A stretch of DNA of 64,000 nt, taken from positions 434,001 through 498,000 of the forward strand of contig NZ_SMZY01000003.1 in NCBI RefSeq assembly GCF_004358755.1, given 5' to 3'. The stretch's first letter is position 1. Each line of letters starts with the position of its first letter. Source of the DNA: Peribacillus frigoritolerans (GTDB lineage: Bacteria; Bacillota; Bacilli; Bacillales; Bacillaceae). The translations under genes were made by a program, and so were the position numbers. The notes under the pieces were generated by a model. That model had not been told where the DNA came from, did not search any database, and saw nothing but the letters and a program-made list of their open reading frames with translations. Positions 6,966 through 18,046 of this stretch are shown here, one piece after another.

Positions 6966-9842
6966 TTAAGCTTTGGCCACTGCTTCTTTTTCTTTTATGA
7001 CTTTTTTCATCCGGTCGCGGTCTCTTATTAAGATAGGCTTCAAATACTTGCCTGTATAAGATCCTTCTACCTTGGCAACCTGTTCAGGAGTTCCCGTTGC
7101 GACGATTTGTCCGCCGTGATCTCCTCCTTCCGGTCCAAGATCGATCAGATAATCTGCCGCTTTAATGACATCAAGGTTATGCTCAATGACTAAGACAGTA
7201 TCTCCATTTTCGACTAGGCGCTGAAGGACTTTCAGAAGTCTTGCAATGTCGTCCACATGCAAACCTGTTGTCGGTTCATCCAGGATGTACAGCGAACGTC
7301 CTGTTGAACGGCGATGGAGCTCAGAAGCAAGCTTCACACGCTGCGCTTCTCCTCCCGACAGGGTTGTTGCAGGCTGACCAAGTGTAATGTAGCCGAGTCC
7401 TACATCATAAATGGTTTGCAGCTTCCGTCTGATTTTAGGAATGTTCTCGAAAAATGCGACTGCATCTTCAACAGTCATTTCTAAAATGTCAGCAATGTTT
7501 TTGTTTTTGTATTTCACTTCCAGTGTTTCGCGGTTATACCGCTTTCCATGGCACACTTCGCATGGTACATATACATCTGGAAGAAAATGCATTTCAATCT
7601 TGATGATTCCGTCTCCCCGGCATGCCTCACATCGGCCGCCTTTTACATTAAAACTGAAGCGGCCTTTCTTGTAGCCGCGCACCTTTGCTTCGTTTGTTGT
7701 GGCAAAAACGTCGCGGATGTCATCAAAAACACCTGTATAGGTTGCCGGGTTAGAGCGGGGAGTCCGGCCAATCGGCGATTGATCGATATCGATGACCTTA
7801 TCCAGCTCTTCTGTTCCTTTGATTTCTTTATGCTCCCCAGGCTTCGTTTTTGCTTTGTTCAGCTTTTGAGCAAGCGACTTATGAAGAATTTCATTTACAA
7901 GCGTACTCTTACCAGATCCCGATACGCCAGTAACGGCGACAAACGTGCCAAGCGGAAACTTCGTTGAAACGTTTTTCAGGTTATTTTCGCTTGCGCCTTT
8001 TATTTCGATGAAACGGCCGTCCGGCTTTCTGCGTTCTACCGGCAGCGGAATGAATTTTTTGCCCGATAAGTATTGGCCGGTTAAGGAATTCTTATCATTC
8101 ATTACGTATTCAGGAGTTCCTTCAGAGATAATCTCTCCTCCATGAACGCCTGCCCCAGGACCGATATCTATTAAATAGTCGGCAGCAAGCATTGTATCTT
8201 CATCATGCTCAACCACGATAAGGGTGTTGCCGATATCCCTCATGCTTTGAAGCGTCTGGATGAGCCTGTCATTGTCACGCTGATGAAGTCCGATTGAAGG
8301 CTCGTCAAGAATGTACAGAACACCTGTTAATCTAGAACCAATCTGAGTCGCAAGCCTGATCCGCTGTGCTTCTCCGCCTGAAAGTGTTCCTGCAGCACGG
8401 CTTAAAGACAGGTAATCAAGACCGACATTGTTTAAAAAGCCTAGTCTTTCTTCAAGCTCTCTTAAAATCAATCTTGCAATCTGCATTTCTTTTTCTGTCA
8501 AGTTGACCTTTTCAAAGAAATCGATGGCTTCATGAACAGATAAAGAAGTGACATTTCCAATGTGATTGCCATCTACAAGCACAGACAGACTTTCTTTTTT
8601 CAAGCGATGGCCTTTACACTTAGGGCACGCCTGCTGAGCCATATATTTTTCCATCTGCTCACGTATGTAGTCTGAGCTTGTTTCTTTATAGCGGCGCTCC
8701 ACATTACGGATGACGCCTTCAAACTGAATGTAATTTTCACGCACCTGACCGAAGTCATTTTCATAGCGGAAGTAAATTTCATCATTTCCGCTGCCGTATA
8801 AAACCTTGTCCAGCAAGTGGGCTGGGATTTCTTTTACAGGAACATCCATCGGGATGCCGTAATGATTGCACACAGCCTCAAGCAGCTGAGGGTAATATTG
8901 AGAGCTCGTCGGTTCCCACGGAGCCAGCGCATGCTGCTTTAATGATAAATCCTTGTTTGGAAGTACTAAGTCTACATCGACTTCAAGCTTCGTTCCAAGG
9001 CCGTCACACTCATTGCAGGCGCCAAACGGACTGTTGAAAGAAAACATTCTAGGTTCCAGCTCACCGATTGAAAATCCGCAGAGCGGACAAGCGTGATGCT
9101 CGCTGAAAAGAAGCTCTTCTTCTCCGATGACATCAATCATGACTCTGCCTTCGCCAAGACCAAGTGCAGCTTCAAGCGAATCTGCAAGCCGGGCTGCAAT
9201 TCCTTCTTTGATGACGATACGGTCAATTACTACCTCAATACTGTGCTTTTTGTTTTTCTCAAGGGTAATCTCATCACCGATCTCCATCATCTCGCCGTTT
9301 ACGCGAACCCTTACATACCCTTGCTTTTTGATCTCTTCAAAAACCTTGGCATGAGTCCCTTTTCGGCCGGAGACAATCGGTGCAAGGACCTGAAGCTTTG
9401 TACGCTCAGGATATTCTAAAATCCGGTCAACCATTTGCTCAATCGTCTGCGATGAGATTTCAATGTCATGATTCGGGCAGGTCGGTCTGCCTACACGAGC
9501 AAATAGAAGTCTCAGGTAATCATAAATTTCTGTTACGGTTCCGACGGTTGAACGCGGATTGCGGCTCGTCGTTTTTTGATCAATCGAAATCGCCGGTGAA
9601 AGTCCTTCAATTGAATCGACATCCGGCTTGTCCATTTGCCCCAGGAACTGACGGGCATAAGCAGAAAGAGATTCAACATATCTGCGCTGGCCTTCTGCAT
9701 AAATCGTATCAAACGCAAGCGACGATTTCCCCGAACCTGATAAGCCTGTCAGAACGACAAGCTTATCCCGCGGAATCGTCACATCTATGTTTTTCAAATT
9801 GTGAGCACGCGCACCTTTCACAATAATTTTATCAATTGCCAT
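6966..9842 (-). CDS. uvrA: Excinuclease ABC subunit A
   Basis: DNA damage-recognition ATPase of nucleotide excision repair; it loads UvrB at lesions. The 958 residues contain two ABC modules: Walker A GLSGSGKS at 33-40 and GVSGSGKS near 640. Each has a CxxC-type zinc module (CPLCGF and CEACRGDG). Two LSGGEAQR signatures are followed by YILDEPS/T Walker B sites. Length equals that of B. subtilis UvrA. It starts 6 bp after uvrB, so the pair is one SOS-controlled operon. Confidence 0.99.
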   Translation of the reverse strand: MAIDKIIVKGARAHNLKNIDVTIPRDKLVVLTGLSGSGKSSLAFDTIYAEGQRRYVESLSAYARQFLGQMDKPDVDSIEGLSPAISIDQKTTSRNPRSTVGTVTEIYDYLRLLFARVGRPTCPNHDIEISSQTIEQMVDRILEYPERTKLQVLAPIVSGRKGTHAKVFEEIKKQGYVRVRVNGEMMEIGDEITLEKNKKHSIEVVIDRIVIKEGIAARLADSLEAALGLGEGRVMIDVIGEEELLFSEHHACPLCGFSIGELEPRMFSFNSPFGACNECDGLGTKLEVDVDLVLPNKDLSLKQHALAPWEPTSSQYYPQLLEAVCNHYGIPMDVPVKEIPAHLLDKVLYGSGNDEIYFRYENDFGQVRENYIQFEGVIRNVERRYKETSSDYIREQMEKYMAQQACPKCKGHRLKKESLSVLVDGNHIGNVTSLSVHEAIDFFEKVNLTEKEMQIARLILRELEERLGFLNNVGLDYLSLSRAAGTLSGGEAQRIRLATQIGSRLTGVLYILDEPSIGLHQRDNDRLIQTLQSMRDIGNTLIVVEHDEDTMLAADYLIDIGPGAGVHGGEIISEGTPEYVMNDKNSLTGQYLSGKKFIPLPVERRKPDGRFIEIKGASENNLKNVSTKFPLGTFVAVTGVSGSGKSTLVNEILHKSLAQKLNKAKTKPGEHKEIKGTEELDKVIDIDQSPIGRTPRSNPATYTGVFDDIRDVFATTNEAKVRGYKKGRFSFNVKGGRCEACRGDGIIKIEMHFLPDVYVPCEVCHGKRYNRETLEVKYKNKNIADILEMTVEDAVAFFENIPKIRRKLQTIYDVGLGYITLGQPATTLSGGEAQRVKLASELHRRSTGRSLYILDEPTTGLHVDDIARLLKVLQRLVENGDTVLVIEHNLDVIKAADYLIDLGPEGGDHGGQIVATGTPEQVAKVEGSYTGKYLKPILIRDRDRMKKVIKEKEAVAKA

Positions 9843-9848
9843 CTAGTT

Positions 9849-11831
9849 TCATCCTTCCGCTTTTAGCTCTAGAATCAGATCGCGAAGCTCAGCTGCACGC
9901 TCGAAGTTCAAGCCTTTTGCAGCTTCTTTCATCTCTGTTTCCATTTGTTCGATAACCTTTTCGCGCTCTTTCTTCGTCAGCTTGCCAAGCTTTGGAGCTA
10001 GTGCACCCAAATCTTCCCCATCCTCCGGTGCAATAACAGCGCGAATCGTTTCGCGAATTTTTTTCTGTATCGTTTTTGGCTCAATGCCGTGCTTTTTATT
10101 AAAAGCCTCCTGCGTTTCGCGGCGGCGTTTCGTTTCGTTCAGGGCAATTTCCATTGATTTCGTCACTTTATCGGCATACATAATAACGTGGCCGTTTGAG
10201 TTCCGGGCTGCACGTCCGATCGTCTGAATCAGTGATCGCTCAGATCTCAGGAAACCTTCCTTATCTGCATCCAAAATGGCTACTAAGGACACCTCTGGAA
10301 TATCGAGACCTTCTCTTAGAAGGTTGATTCCGACCAGAACGTCGTACTTCCCAAGCCGGAGCTCACGGATGATTTCAATCCGCTCAAGTGTTTTGATTTC
10401 AGAATGCAGGTAGTTCACCTTAATGCCTATGTCCTTCAGATAATCAGTCAGATCCTCAGACATTTTCTTTGTCAGTGTTGTGATAAGAACACGTTCATTG
10501 CGTTCGGTTCTTGCCTGAATTTCGCCGATCAGATCATCAATCTGACCCTGAATCGGCCTTACATCAATGGTCGGATCAAGAAGTCCCGTCGGGCGGATGA
10601 TCTGCTGAACCATTTCAGGTGTATGATCAAGCTCATATTGGCCTGGTGTAGCCGATACAAACAGGATGTTATTGATATGTTTTTCAAACTCGTCAAATTG
10701 CAGCGGACGGTTGTCTTTTGCTGATGGCAGGCGGAACCCGTGGTCAACGAGCACCTGTTTTCTTGCCTGGTCGCCATTGAACATTCCCCTGATCTGAGGA
10801 ATAGTCACGTGGGATTCATCCACGACAATCATGAAATCTTTCGGGAAGAAATCAAGCAATGTATAAGGAGTCGAACCTGCAGGGCGAAGCGTCAGGTGTC
10901 TTGAGTAGTTTTCAATCCCGGAACAAAAGCCCATTTCCCGCATCATTTCAAGATCATAGCGGGTACGCTGTTCTAGCCGCTGTGCTTCTAACAGCTTGCC
11001 GTTCTCATGAAGCTCTTTCAGCCGTTCATCAAGCTCCTGCTCGATATTCGTTATCGCAACCTTCAGCTTTTCCTCGCGGGTTACGAAATGGGATGCTGGG
11101 AAAATGGAGATATGTTCGCGGTCTCCTTTGATTTCGCCCGTTAATGCATCCACTTCTCTGATCCGGTCGATTTCATCGCCGAAAAATTCAACTCTGACGC
11201 ACTGCTCGTCTCTTGAAGCCGGGAAAATTTCCACAACATCTCCGCGCACTCTGAAGGTACCGCGTTTAAAATCAATATCATTTCTTTCATACTGTACATC
11301 AACAAGTTTTCTGAGCAGCTGATTACGTTCAATCTCCATGCCCGTGCGGAGAGAAACGACCAGGTCACGGTATTCTTCAGGCGACCCCAAGCCGTAAATG
11401 CACGATACACTCGCGATGATAATGACGTCCTTCCTCTCAAACAGCGAGGCTGTTGCGGAGTGTCTGAGCTTATCGATTTCATCATTGATGCTTGCGTCTT
11501 TTTCTATGAATGTATCAGTCTGCGGCACATAGGCCTCCGGCTGATAATAATCATAGTAGCTGACGAAGTATTCGACTGCGTTGTTTGGAAAGAACTCTTT
11601 GAATTCGCTGTATAATTGTCCCGCCAATGTTTTATTATGAGCAATAATCAGCGTCGGTTTGTTTATTTCCTGGATGACGTTTGAAACGGTAAACGTCTTC
11701 CCTGTACCTGTAGCACCAAGAAGCGTCTGATGCTTCTTTCCTTCTTTAATGCCCTGGACGAGCTGTTTTATTGCCTGAGGCTGGTCGCCCTCTGGCTTAT
11801 AATTCGAGACTAAATCAAAACGATCGCTCAA
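9849..11831 (-). CDS. uvrB: Excinuclease ABC subunit B
   Basis: Helicase-like subunit that verifies damage and recruits UvrC. Visible are Walker A GATGTGKT, the beta-hairpin ([12 protein letters not shown]), DESH, helicase motif VI (QTIGRAARN) and a C-terminal UVR domain ([20 protein letters not shown]). The open frame reaches an ATG at 11846, but no ribosome site precedes it. GGAGG lies 8 bases before a TTG at 11831, which gives a 660-residue protein beginning as other UvrB proteins do (DRFDLVS). The TTG is therefore preferred. Controlled by the LexA box upstream. Confidence 0.97.
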   Translation of the reverse strand: MSDRFDLVSNYKPEGDQPQAIKQLVQGIKEGKKHQTLLGATGTGKTFTVSNVIQEINKPTLIIAHNKTLAGQLYSEFKEFFPNNAVEYFVSYYDYYQPEAYVPQTDTFIEKDASINDEIDKLRHSATASLFERKDVIIIASVSCIYGLGSPEEYRDLVVSLRTGMEIERNQLLRKLVDVQYERNDIDFKRGTFRVRGDVVEIFPASRDEQCVRVEFFGDEIDRIREVDALTGEIKGDREHISIFPASHFVTREEKLKVAITNIEQELDERLKELHENGKLLEAQRLEQRTRYDLEMMREMGFCSGIENYSRHLTLRPAGSTPYTLLDFFPKDFMIVVDESHVTIPQIRGMFNGDQARKQVLVDHGFRLPSAKDNRPLQFDEFEKHINNILFVSATPGQYELDHTPEMVQQIIRPTGLLDPTIDVRPIQGQIDDLIGEIQARTERNERVLITTLTKKMSEDLTDYLKDIGIKVNYLHSEIKTLERIEIIRELRLGKYDVLVGINLLREGLDIPEVSLVAILDADKEGFLRSERSLIQTIGRAARNSNGHVIMYADKVTKSMEIALNETKRRRETQEAFNKKHGIEPKTIQKKIRETIRAVIAPEDGEDLGALAPKLGKLTKKEREKVIEQMETEMKEAAKGLNFERAAELRDLILELKAEG

Positions 11832-11903
11832 CAGGAGGACCTCCATTCATATGTAATCAGTATTCATATTTTACCATAAACGAGTGAAAAATCACCAAAA
11901 ATA

Positions 11904-11917
11904 CGAACTATAGTTCG
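11904..11917. promoter_or_regulatory. LexA (DinR) SOS box upstream of uvrB
   Basis: CGAACTATAGTTCG is a perfect CGAAC-N4-GTTCG palindrome, the Bacillus SOS operator. It lies about 75 bp upstream of the uvrB start, just ahead of a probable minus-strand promoter with TAAAAT as -10. Confidence 0.9.
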
Positions 11918-11931
11918 CATGTTTCGTTCGA

Positions 11932-12110
11932 CATTTTGTACTTGATTCTATCATTATCGCCTGATTTTGCTATTTAAATGCCTGACTTATCTTTTTCAAT
12001 ACCTTTTTCGGAGGGATGGTAAACCGACAGCAGCCAGGCGGTGAAAAAATGAAAACGGATAAAAGTCCATTTTAGGCTGATACATCAATGACACTGGGTT
12101 CACTGCAAAA
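11932..12110. other. Intergenic stretch without an identified feature
   Basis: The csbA-uvrB gap is about 300 bp (11847-12146). Apart from the uvrB promoter and SOS box at one end and the csbA terminator at the other, no open frame with a ribosome site and no repeat of the families seen elsewhere was found here. Confidence 0.5.
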
Positions 12111-12112
12111 CA

Positions 12113-12144
12113 AAAAACCCGCTCCCAAAGGGAACAGGTTCAAG
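12113..12144 (-). terminator. Terminator after csbA
   Basis: AACCTGTTCCC and GGGAGCGGGTT arms around TTT, followed on the minus strand by a run of T. Confidence 0.8.
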
Positions 12145-12146
12145 CC

Positions 12147-12386
12147 TCAATTCGTTTTTTCGCGTCTTGTGCGCCGTGCCATTTTTGCCGCATACAAAAA
12201 TCCGGCCATAACGGATATCACATCTAAAACAATGATGATCCATGAATCCATATAGCCTTTTGTATATGCTGCAGCTAAAAGCGCAATGGTCAGGACAGTC
12301 GCTACGTAGTGGTTATATGAGACCCTGGCAAACAAGGTCAAAATAATAAAAGGCAGAGTCAGGGCCAAAACGGCTTTTAGTAACAT
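12147..12386 (-). CDS. csbA: General stress membrane protein CsbA
   Basis: A 79-residue membrane protein with three hydrophobic segments and a basic tail (KMARRTRREKTN). It matches CsbA in length and pattern (FNHYVA-type motif SYNHYVAT, TKGYMDSW, LDVISVMAGFLY). CsbA is a sigma-B controlled protein of unknown biochemical role in B. subtilis. It follows prfC by 15 bp on the same strand, so cotranscription is likely. In B. subtilis it also lies next to uvrB. No clear sigma-B promoter was found directly ahead of it. Confidence 0.9.
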   Translation of the reverse strand: MLLKAVLALTLPFIILTLFARVSYNHYVATVLTIALLAAAYTKGYMDSWIIIVLDVISVMAGFLYAAKMARRTRREKTN

Positions 12387-12401
12387 GAAATCAGCTCCTG
12401 C

Positions 12402-13991
12402 TTACTTCTCTGAAGCAGAAAAGCTTTGATAGTCGTTTTCCTGCAGAAGATCGATCAATTCAATCTCTTTGTGATTTTCTTTAAAATGCCTGAAGGTAAA
12501 ATCATTTTCAAAGAGGACTGCATATTGATCATTGCGGTCGCGTACAAGCAGGCTTCTTGAATCAAAGAAGCGCTTTTCGAATTTTTCATTGCCGATCCAT
12601 CTTGGAATGCGGTCGCCCATAGGAACAAATTCGATTTCTACGTTGTACTCAGCTCTCATCCGGTATTCAAATACCTCGTACTGAAGCTGTCCGACAGCGC
12701 CAAGAATGATGTCGTCCGTTGAATCCTGACGGAAATACTGGATGGCGCCCTCTTGAACAAGCTGGTCAATTCCTTTACGGAACTGCTTCGCTTTCATGAC
12801 GTTTTTCACGCGTACTTTTTTGAACATCTCCGGCGGGAACTGAGGAAGCTCATCATAATGATAGCCTTCTTTTCCAACCGTTAAGGTATCACCGATTTGA
12901 TAAACGTTCGGATCATAGATTCCGATGATGTCGCCTGCGAATGCTTCATCAACTGTCTCTCTGTCTTTTGCCATAAACACCTGCGTCTGATTCAGCTTAA
13001 GCGTTTTATTCGTTCTGCTCAGCTGCACGCTCATGCCGCGCTCAAATCGTCCGGAGCACACGCGCAGAAACGCGATGCGGTCGCGGTGGGCAGGATTCAT
13101 ATTGGCTTGAATCTTAAAGATATACCCTGAAAAATCTTCTGTCTCAGGAGCAATGAAGCCATGGTTTGTTCTTCGCGGCTGCGGAGGAACGGCATATTGT
13201 AAAAATACATCAAAAAATGATTTTACACCAAAGTTCGCAAGCGCACTTCCGAAGAAGACAGGTGTTAATTCTCCGCGCTTAACACGCTCAGCGTCGAACT
13301 GATTGCCAGCTTCCTCAAGCAGCTCCATTTCATCCTTTGTTTCCAAATAAGTCGGATGGCTGCCAATCTCACTTGCATCTACTTCATCTGAAGGGATGAT
13401 TTCTTCCTGCTCGTTTCCTTTAAACTGAACAACGGTATGCTGTTCGCGGTCGATAATGCCCAGGAAACGCTTACCCATGCCGATCGGCCAGTTCATTGGA
13501 TAAGATTCAATGCCGAGTACTTCCTCAATCTCAGAAAGCAGTTCAAGCGGATCTTTTCCTTCACGGTCAAGCTTATTAATAAATGTAAAGATAGGGATGC
13601 CTCTCATGCGGCAGACTTTGAAAAGCTTGATCGTCTGAGGCTCGACCCCTTTTGTAGAGTCGATGATCATCACTACGCTGTCTACTGCCGTAAGCGTGCG
13701 GTATGTGTCTTCACTGAAATCTTCATGTCCAGGAGTGTCCAGAATGTTTACGTGGAAATCATGGTATGGAAAGCTCATGACACTTGATGTAACGGAGATT
13801 CCGCGCTTTTTTTCAATTTCCATCCAGTCAGAAGCCGCAAATTTGCCGGTCTTCTTCCCTTTAACCGTACCTGCTTCACGGATGACTTTGCCGAAATATA
13901 ATAATTTCTCTGTTAGTGTCGTCTTTCCCGCATCCGGATGGGAGATGATGGCGAAAGTCCGTCTCTTTGATATTTCATTATCTATGTTCAT
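12402..13991 (-). CDS. prfC: Peptide chain release factor 3
   Basis: Translational GTPase that recycles RF1 and RF2 from the ribosome after termination. The 529 residues have G1 at 17-28 ([12 protein letters not shown]), G3 (DTPGHEDF) and G4 (NKLD), followed by EF-Tu-like domain II and the RF3 C-terminal domain ([13 protein letters not shown]...). Length is typical. The ATG is preceded by GTGAGGG. The gene precedes csbA on the same strand. As far as I recall, B. subtilis 168 lacks RF3, so its presence here is a difference from that map. Confidence 0.96.
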   Translation of the reverse strand: MNIDNEISKRRTFAIISHPDAGKTTLTEKLLYFGKVIREAGTVKGKKTGKFAASDWMEIEKKRGISVTSSVMSFPYHDFHVNILDTPGHEDFSEDTYRTLTAVDSVVMIIDSTKGVEPQTIKLFKVCRMRGIPIFTFINKLDREGKDPLELLSEIEEVLGIESYPMNWPIGMGKRFLGIIDREQHTVVQFKGNEQEEIIPSDEVDASEIGSHPTYLETKDEMELLEEAGNQFDAERVKRGELTPVFFGSALANFGVKSFFDVFLQYAVPPQPRRTNHGFIAPETEDFSGYIFKIQANMNPAHRDRIAFLRVCSGRFERGMSVQLSRTNKTLKLNQTQVFMAKDRETVDEAFAGDIIGIYDPNVYQIGDTLTVGKEGYHYDELPQFPPEMFKKVRVKNVMKAKQFRKGIDQLVQEGAIQYFRQDSTDDIILGAVGQLQYEVFEYRMRAEYNVEIEFVPMGDRIPRWIGNEKFEKRFFDSRSLLVRDRNDQYAVLFENDFTFRHFKENHKEIELIDLLQENDYQSFSASEK

Positions 13992-14077
13992 TTACATTAC
14001 CCTCACAAAGTTTACTTCGTTTGAAATATATCACATTTGGAGCAATAGAACAATTTCACTCTGGACTTTCTCCTGCT

Positions 14078-14164
14078 TTATACCGGCGCTGTAAAAAAGA
14101 GCACATTCACTGCAGCCATCACGACTGCGCCGATAATAATAAATGCTGTATCCTTCTTTTTCAT
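14078..14164 (-). CDS. 28-residue membrane miniprotein
   Basis: A short open frame with a very strong ribosome site (AAGGAGGGG, 6 bases before ATG). The product starts with basic MKKKD and continues as one hydrophobic helix (AFIIIGAVVMAAVNVLFF), ending TAPV. Such a layout fits a single-span membrane miniprotein. It lies between the histidine kinase gene and prfC, all on the minus strand. I do not recognise a family. The strong ribosome site is the main evidence that it is translated. Confidence 0.6.
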   Translation of the reverse strand: MKKKDTAFIIIGAVVMAAVNVLFFTAPV

Positions 14165-14273
14165 GTTTTTTCCCCTCCTTATAAATTTGTTTTCACATAG
14201 TGTATCAGGAAATTATGTCTAAACTATTAACAAGCTTATTTACGTAGAACAACAAACTAAGCAAAAAGACCAA

Positions 14274-15686
14274 TCAGAAATCATGTTTCTTATCAGGAAA
14301 TTTCAGAATGAATTTGGTGCCTTGATCCTTTTGGCTGTGAATCTCAATTTCTCCGAGGTGCAGGTGAACAAGCTGTTTGACAATCGATAGTCCCAGGCCG
14401 AATTCGCCAAATTGATGGCCGGTTCTGGACATATCCGCTTTGTAAAAACGCTGCCAAATGGATTCAACCTCTTTGGGATCCATTCCGATTCCTGTGTCTT
14501 CAATTTCAATAATTGTTTCCTTATACCCCTTTTTCCCGCGCAGCCAAACGGTCCCGCTCTCTGTAAATTGAATACTGTTTTTCGTTATATTGATTAAGAT
14601 TTGAATGAGGCGGTCATAGTCAGCATAAACCGTTATTTCTTCATTTCCATCAATCTCGAGTTCCACCTGTTTTTCTTCTGCCTGAAAAATTAAATGTTCT
14701 TTAATGATTTCAAAAGCTTCTTTCAGCTGAATTTCTTCTTTAAATAGCTTCACCTGATTGGAACGGATTTTTTCATAATCAAGGTTTTCATTTACAAGTC
14801 TGATGAGGCGTTTTGCTTCCAGACTGACAAGCTGAATGCCTTTTTCTTTTTCAGTCTCTTCAATCATGTTGTTTTTAAGCCCTTCAATCACGCCGCTGAT
14901 CGTCGTGAGCGGTGTTCTTAATTCATGAGAGACATCGGCCATAAACTTTCTTCTTCGATTCTCTAAACTTTCGATTTCCTGATTGGATTGCTTAAGCTGC
15001 TCTGCCATATTATTAAAATCGTTTGCAAGCTCGCCGATTTCATCAATATTGGACGACGGCACCGAAATATCATATTTCCCTTCCGCAATCATTGAGGTCG
15101 CATTCCGGATCCGCTGAATTCTTTTCACATGAACGTTTGAGAGAAACCAGCTTAATAAAAGCGAAATGGATAAAGAGATTAAAATGGTATAGAGAAGATA
15201 GCGGTTAATTTCACTGATTGTTTCTCTGGATCCTTTAATCGGCGAAACCAGCAGAATCCCGCCGGAGAGATTGCCGTTCTCAAGATACGGAAGGGCAACT
15301 AAAGAAACCTCCTGGTCAAAACGCTTGATCTCATGCTTTACAACGATTCTCTCGCCAGCCTTCAGATTCTGCCATTCTTCTTCTGTCGGCTGAAACCTTG
15401 GAGCGTTGCCTGCATAAGGGTAAAAAATCATCCCTTTATCGTCAAAAAGACTAAAACGTATGCCTCTCGCGCTGAGTACATGTTCATACTCTCTCAGCGC
15501 CCGCTCGCCCCTGTTATTTTGCACGTCTGTTATTATTCTGCTGCCATACTGCTCAAGCTCCTCCACTTTGTTTTCGTAAACAAAGGATTCCGCATATTGG
15601 GCTACAACAAGACTTAAAATCATAAAAGCGATAATCAGAATGCTGATATGACTTAAAAACAGCTGATAAATATACTTAATTCTCAT
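14274..15686 (-). CDS. Sensor histidine kinase
   Basis: Membrane sensor of a two-component system. The 470 residues contain TM1 (about 12-32), an extracytoplasmic region to about 164, TM2 (about 165-185), HAMP (186-238), a HisKA dimerisation domain with phosphoacceptor His254 in DVSHELRTPL, and a HATPase domain with the N box (ITKNSIQF), DTGIGM and FGLGLSI boxes. It overlaps the response regulator gene by 11 bases. The pair lies divergent to a MacB-type exporter, which may be its target. The stimulus is unknown. Confidence 0.93.
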   Translation of the reverse strand: MRIKYIYQLFLSHISILIIAFMILSLVVAQYAESFVYENKVEELEQYGSRIITDVQNNRGERALREYEHVLSARGIRFSLFDDKGMIFYPYAGNAPRFQPTEEEWQNLKAGERIVVKHEIKRFDQEVSLVALPYLENGNLSGGILLVSPIKGSRETISEINRYLLYTILISLSISLLLSWFLSNVHVKRIQRIRNATSMIAEGKYDISVPSSNIDEIGELANDFNNMAEQLKQSNQEIESLENRRRKFMADVSHELRTPLTTISGVIEGLKNNMIEETEKEKGIQLVSLEAKRLIRLVNENLDYEKIRSNQVKLFKEEIQLKEAFEIIKEHLIFQAEEKQVELEIDGNEEITVYADYDRLIQILINITKNSIQFTESGTVWLRGKKGYKETIIEIEDTGIGMDPKEVESIWQRFYKADMSRTGHQFGEFGLGLSIVKQLVHLHLGEIEIHSQKDQGTKFILKFPDKKHDF

Positions 15687-16380
15687 TCGGATCTACCGTT
15701 TCATCGAATTTATAGCCCACTCCCCATACCGTATGGAAAAAAGGCCTTGTCTGCGAGCCCAGCTTTGCCCGCAATCGCTTAATATGAACATCAACCGTCC
15801 GTTCATCTCCATAAAACTGATAGCCCCAAACACGCTCAAGCAGCTGTTCGCGCGTAAAAACCTGACGAGGGTGCTCCGCAAAATAATAAAGGAGATCAAA
15901 TTCTTTAGGCGTTAAGTTTTCGACTTTTTTATTTTCAAGCAAGACTTCCCGTTTCTGCTTGCTGATTTTGAAATAAGCGGTTTCAAGACTGCCTGTCTCT
16001 TTTTTAGGTGCATGCGAAACGGAGTGCCTGCGGGATACCGCTTTAATACGCGCCATAAGAGCAAGCGGGCTGAAAGGCTTCGTTACATAATCATCCGCTC
16101 CCATCTCTAAACCAAGAACCTGATCAGACTCGCTGTCCTTTGCTGTCAGCATAATGATCGGAACTGAACTCTTCTCTTCTCTGATTTTTCTGCAAAGAGT
16201 AACCCCGTCCATCCCCGGCAGCATCCAATCGATAATCAGCACATCCCAGTCTTCCCGCTTATATGCATTGTAGCCTTCAAGTCCATCATTTATAAAAGCA
16301 CCCTGAATGCCTTCTTTTGAAAAAAACATTTCAAGCATCGCACTGACACTCTGATTATCCTCTATTACTAAAACCTTCAT
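15676..16380 (-). CDS. OmpR-family response regulator
   Basis: DNA-binding response regulator cognate to the adjacent kinase. The receiver domain has the acidic pair ED at 7-8, phosphoacceptor Asp51 (LIIDWMLPGMDG) and Lys in TKPF. A winged-helix Trans_reg_C domain follows (LTPKEFDLLYYFAEHP... RTVDVHIKRLRAKLG). The ATG at 16380 is preferred over one at 16395, because GGATGG is 7 bases upstream and the product then starts MKVLVIEDN. It probably regulates its own operon and the divergent ABC transporter. Confidence 0.94.
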   Translation of the reverse strand: MKVLVIEDNQSVSAMLEMFFSKEGIQGAFINDGLEGYNAYKREDWDVLIIDWMLPGMDGVTLCRKIREEKSSVPIIMLTAKDSESDQVLGLEMGADDYVTKPFSPLALMARIKAVSRRHSVSHAPKKETGSLETAYFKISKQKREVLLENKKVENLTPKEFDLLYYFAEHPRQVFTREQLLERVWGYQFYGDERTVDVHIKRLRAKLGSQTRPFFHTVWGVGYKFDETVDPNEN

Positions 16381-16482
16381 ATTTGCACCATCCAAAAATA
16401 TGACTTTCTTTTCAAAGTAAAGTGAATTTCATCGTTTCGCAACAGTTTTCTAAATTGTTCCCTGTTTTTTAAAGGTTAAGAA

Positions 16483-16501
16483 ATAGTTTGGACATAGTTT
16501 G
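16483..16501. promoter_or_regulatory. Candidate response-regulator site: 11-bp phased direct repeat
   Basis: ATAGTTTG occurs at 16483 and again at 16494, exactly 11 bp apart (about one helical turn). It lies between the divergent response regulator and ABC permease genes. OmpR-type regulators often bind such tandem half-sites. Assignment is inference. Confidence 0.45.
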
Positions 16502-16569
16502 TTCATTTCTGTCACCTATTCTGTGAAAGCAAGGAAGTTGTACTAAGTCTAATACAAAGGAGAAACAAA

Positions 16570-18033
16570 ATGAATTTTATCAAACGCGGTTTTTTAAGTG
16601 TCAAAGCACGTGCAGGAAAAAGCCTGCTCCAAGTCTTTATTTTTACTGTCATTTGCGTGTTTGTTCTATCAGGGCTCTCGATTCAGTCAGCTGCTGAAAA
16701 ATCAAGCGTGCTTGCGAGAGAATCTCTCGGAGGTGAAGTGACTCTGAATGTTAATATGGAAAAATTAATGGAACAGCAGCGGAGCCAAAGCACAGAAGGC
16801 GAAAGAGTCCGTTTTCAGCCTGTTCCCATACCGGAAGAATCAGCTGAAGAACTAACTTCCTACTCTCAAGTAAAAGGCTATAATTTTTTATCCTCTACTT
16901 TCGGAACAGCAGCAAATTTCGAGCCGATTGAAAATGAATCTACTAATACAACAGAAACAGAAGAAGGTGGTCCGGTCGGCGGCATGGGCGGCGGACCTAT
17001 GTCTGCCGCAGATATTACGCTTCAGGGGGTTATGTTTACAGATTCTGTCCAGTCCTTCTTAAACAGCGAATCTACTATAGTAGAAGGCCGTCACCTTACA
17101 GATGAAGACTTAGAGAAAAATGTAACAGTCATAGAAAAAACACTAGCAAAAGACAATGAGCTGGCAGTTGGTGATAAGGTCACTGTGCAATCAACAGCTG
17201 ATGAAGAGACATCTTTAGAGCTTGAGATTGTAGGCATCTATGAAACGGCCTCTGCAGGCACAGATCTGGGCGGAAGAAACGTCACAGCTATGAATCCATA
17301 CAACCTGCTTTACGTTCCTTACACAGCAGCCTCCGCTCTTAAGGGAGCAGATTACGAAGGAACCATTGATCAGGCCGTATATTACATGAATGACCCTGAG
17401 AAAATCGACAGCTTCACAGATGAGGCAAAAGAAAAAAGCAGCATTGATTTTGAAACGTTCAAATTGGATGCCAATGATCAGACGTATCAGCAAATGATCG
17501 GACCCATTAACAATGTGGCTTCTTTTTCAAAAAATGTCGTGTATTTAGTAACGGTCGCCGGTGCCGTTATTTTAGGACTCATCATCATGATGTCTATTCG
17601 TGAACGCAAATACGAAATGGGCGTCCTGCTTGCGATTGGGGAAAAGAAGTGGAAGCTCGCCTGCCAATTCCTGTTTGAAATCTTAATCGTCGCTGTCCTG
17701 GCTCTTGGCGTATCATCTTTTTCCGGCCAAGCCGTGGCAAAACAATTCGGGGATCAGCTGCTTTCCCAGGAGCTTACTCAGACAGAAGAAACCGCATCAA
17801 ACCCGGCTTCATTTGGAGGCGGACGGGGCGGCATGGGAATGGGCGGACCGATTGGCATGCAGCAGTCTGCAGCAGAGGCAGATCCGATTGATGAGCTTCA
17901 AATTGAAGTGACCGGCAAGGACTTAGGCATCCTCTTTGGCATCGGGCTGTTAATCGCCATTATTTCAGCGCTAATCCCAGCTTTATCTATTTTAAGACTT
18001 CAGCCGAAAACCATCTTAACGAAACAAGACTAA
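16570..18033 (+). CDS. MacB/FtsX-type ABC exporter permease
   Basis: A 487-residue permease with TM1 at about 18-38, a large extracytoplasmic MacB-type domain, and three C-terminal TMs (about 322-345, 365-385 and 453-478). Two glycine/methionine-rich stretches stand out: residues about 132-145 in the outer domain and about 415-430 in an unusually long TM3-TM4 loop. ATG is preceded by AAGGAG. The partner ATPase follows by 13 bp. Divergence from the two-component system suggests a regulated efflux or antimicrobial-peptide response module; the substrate is unknown. Confidence 0.9.
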   Translation: MNFIKRGFLSVKARAGKSLLQVFIFTVICVFVLSGLSIQSAAEKSSVLARESLGGEVTLNVNMEKLMEQQRSQSTEGERVRFQPVPIPEESAEELTSYSQVKGYNFLSSTFGTAANFEPIENESTNTTETEEGGPVGGMGGGPMSAADITLQGVMFTDSVQSFLNSESTIVEGRHLTDEDLEKNVTVIEKTLAKDNELAVGDKVTVQSTADEETSLELEIVGIYETASAGTDLGGRNVTAMNPYNLLYVPYTAASALKGADYEGTIDQAVYYMNDPEKIDSFTDEAKEKSSIDFETFKLDANDQTYQQMIGPINNVASFSKNVVYLVTVAGAVILGLIIMMSIRERKYEMGVLLAIGEKKWKLACQFLFEILIVAVLALGVSSFSGQAVAKQFGDQLLSQELTQTEETASNPASFGGGRGGMGMGGPIGMQQSAAEADPIDELQIEVTGKDLGILFGIGLLIAIISALIPALSILRLQPKTILTKQD

Positions 18034-18046
18034 GGAGGAAACATCC

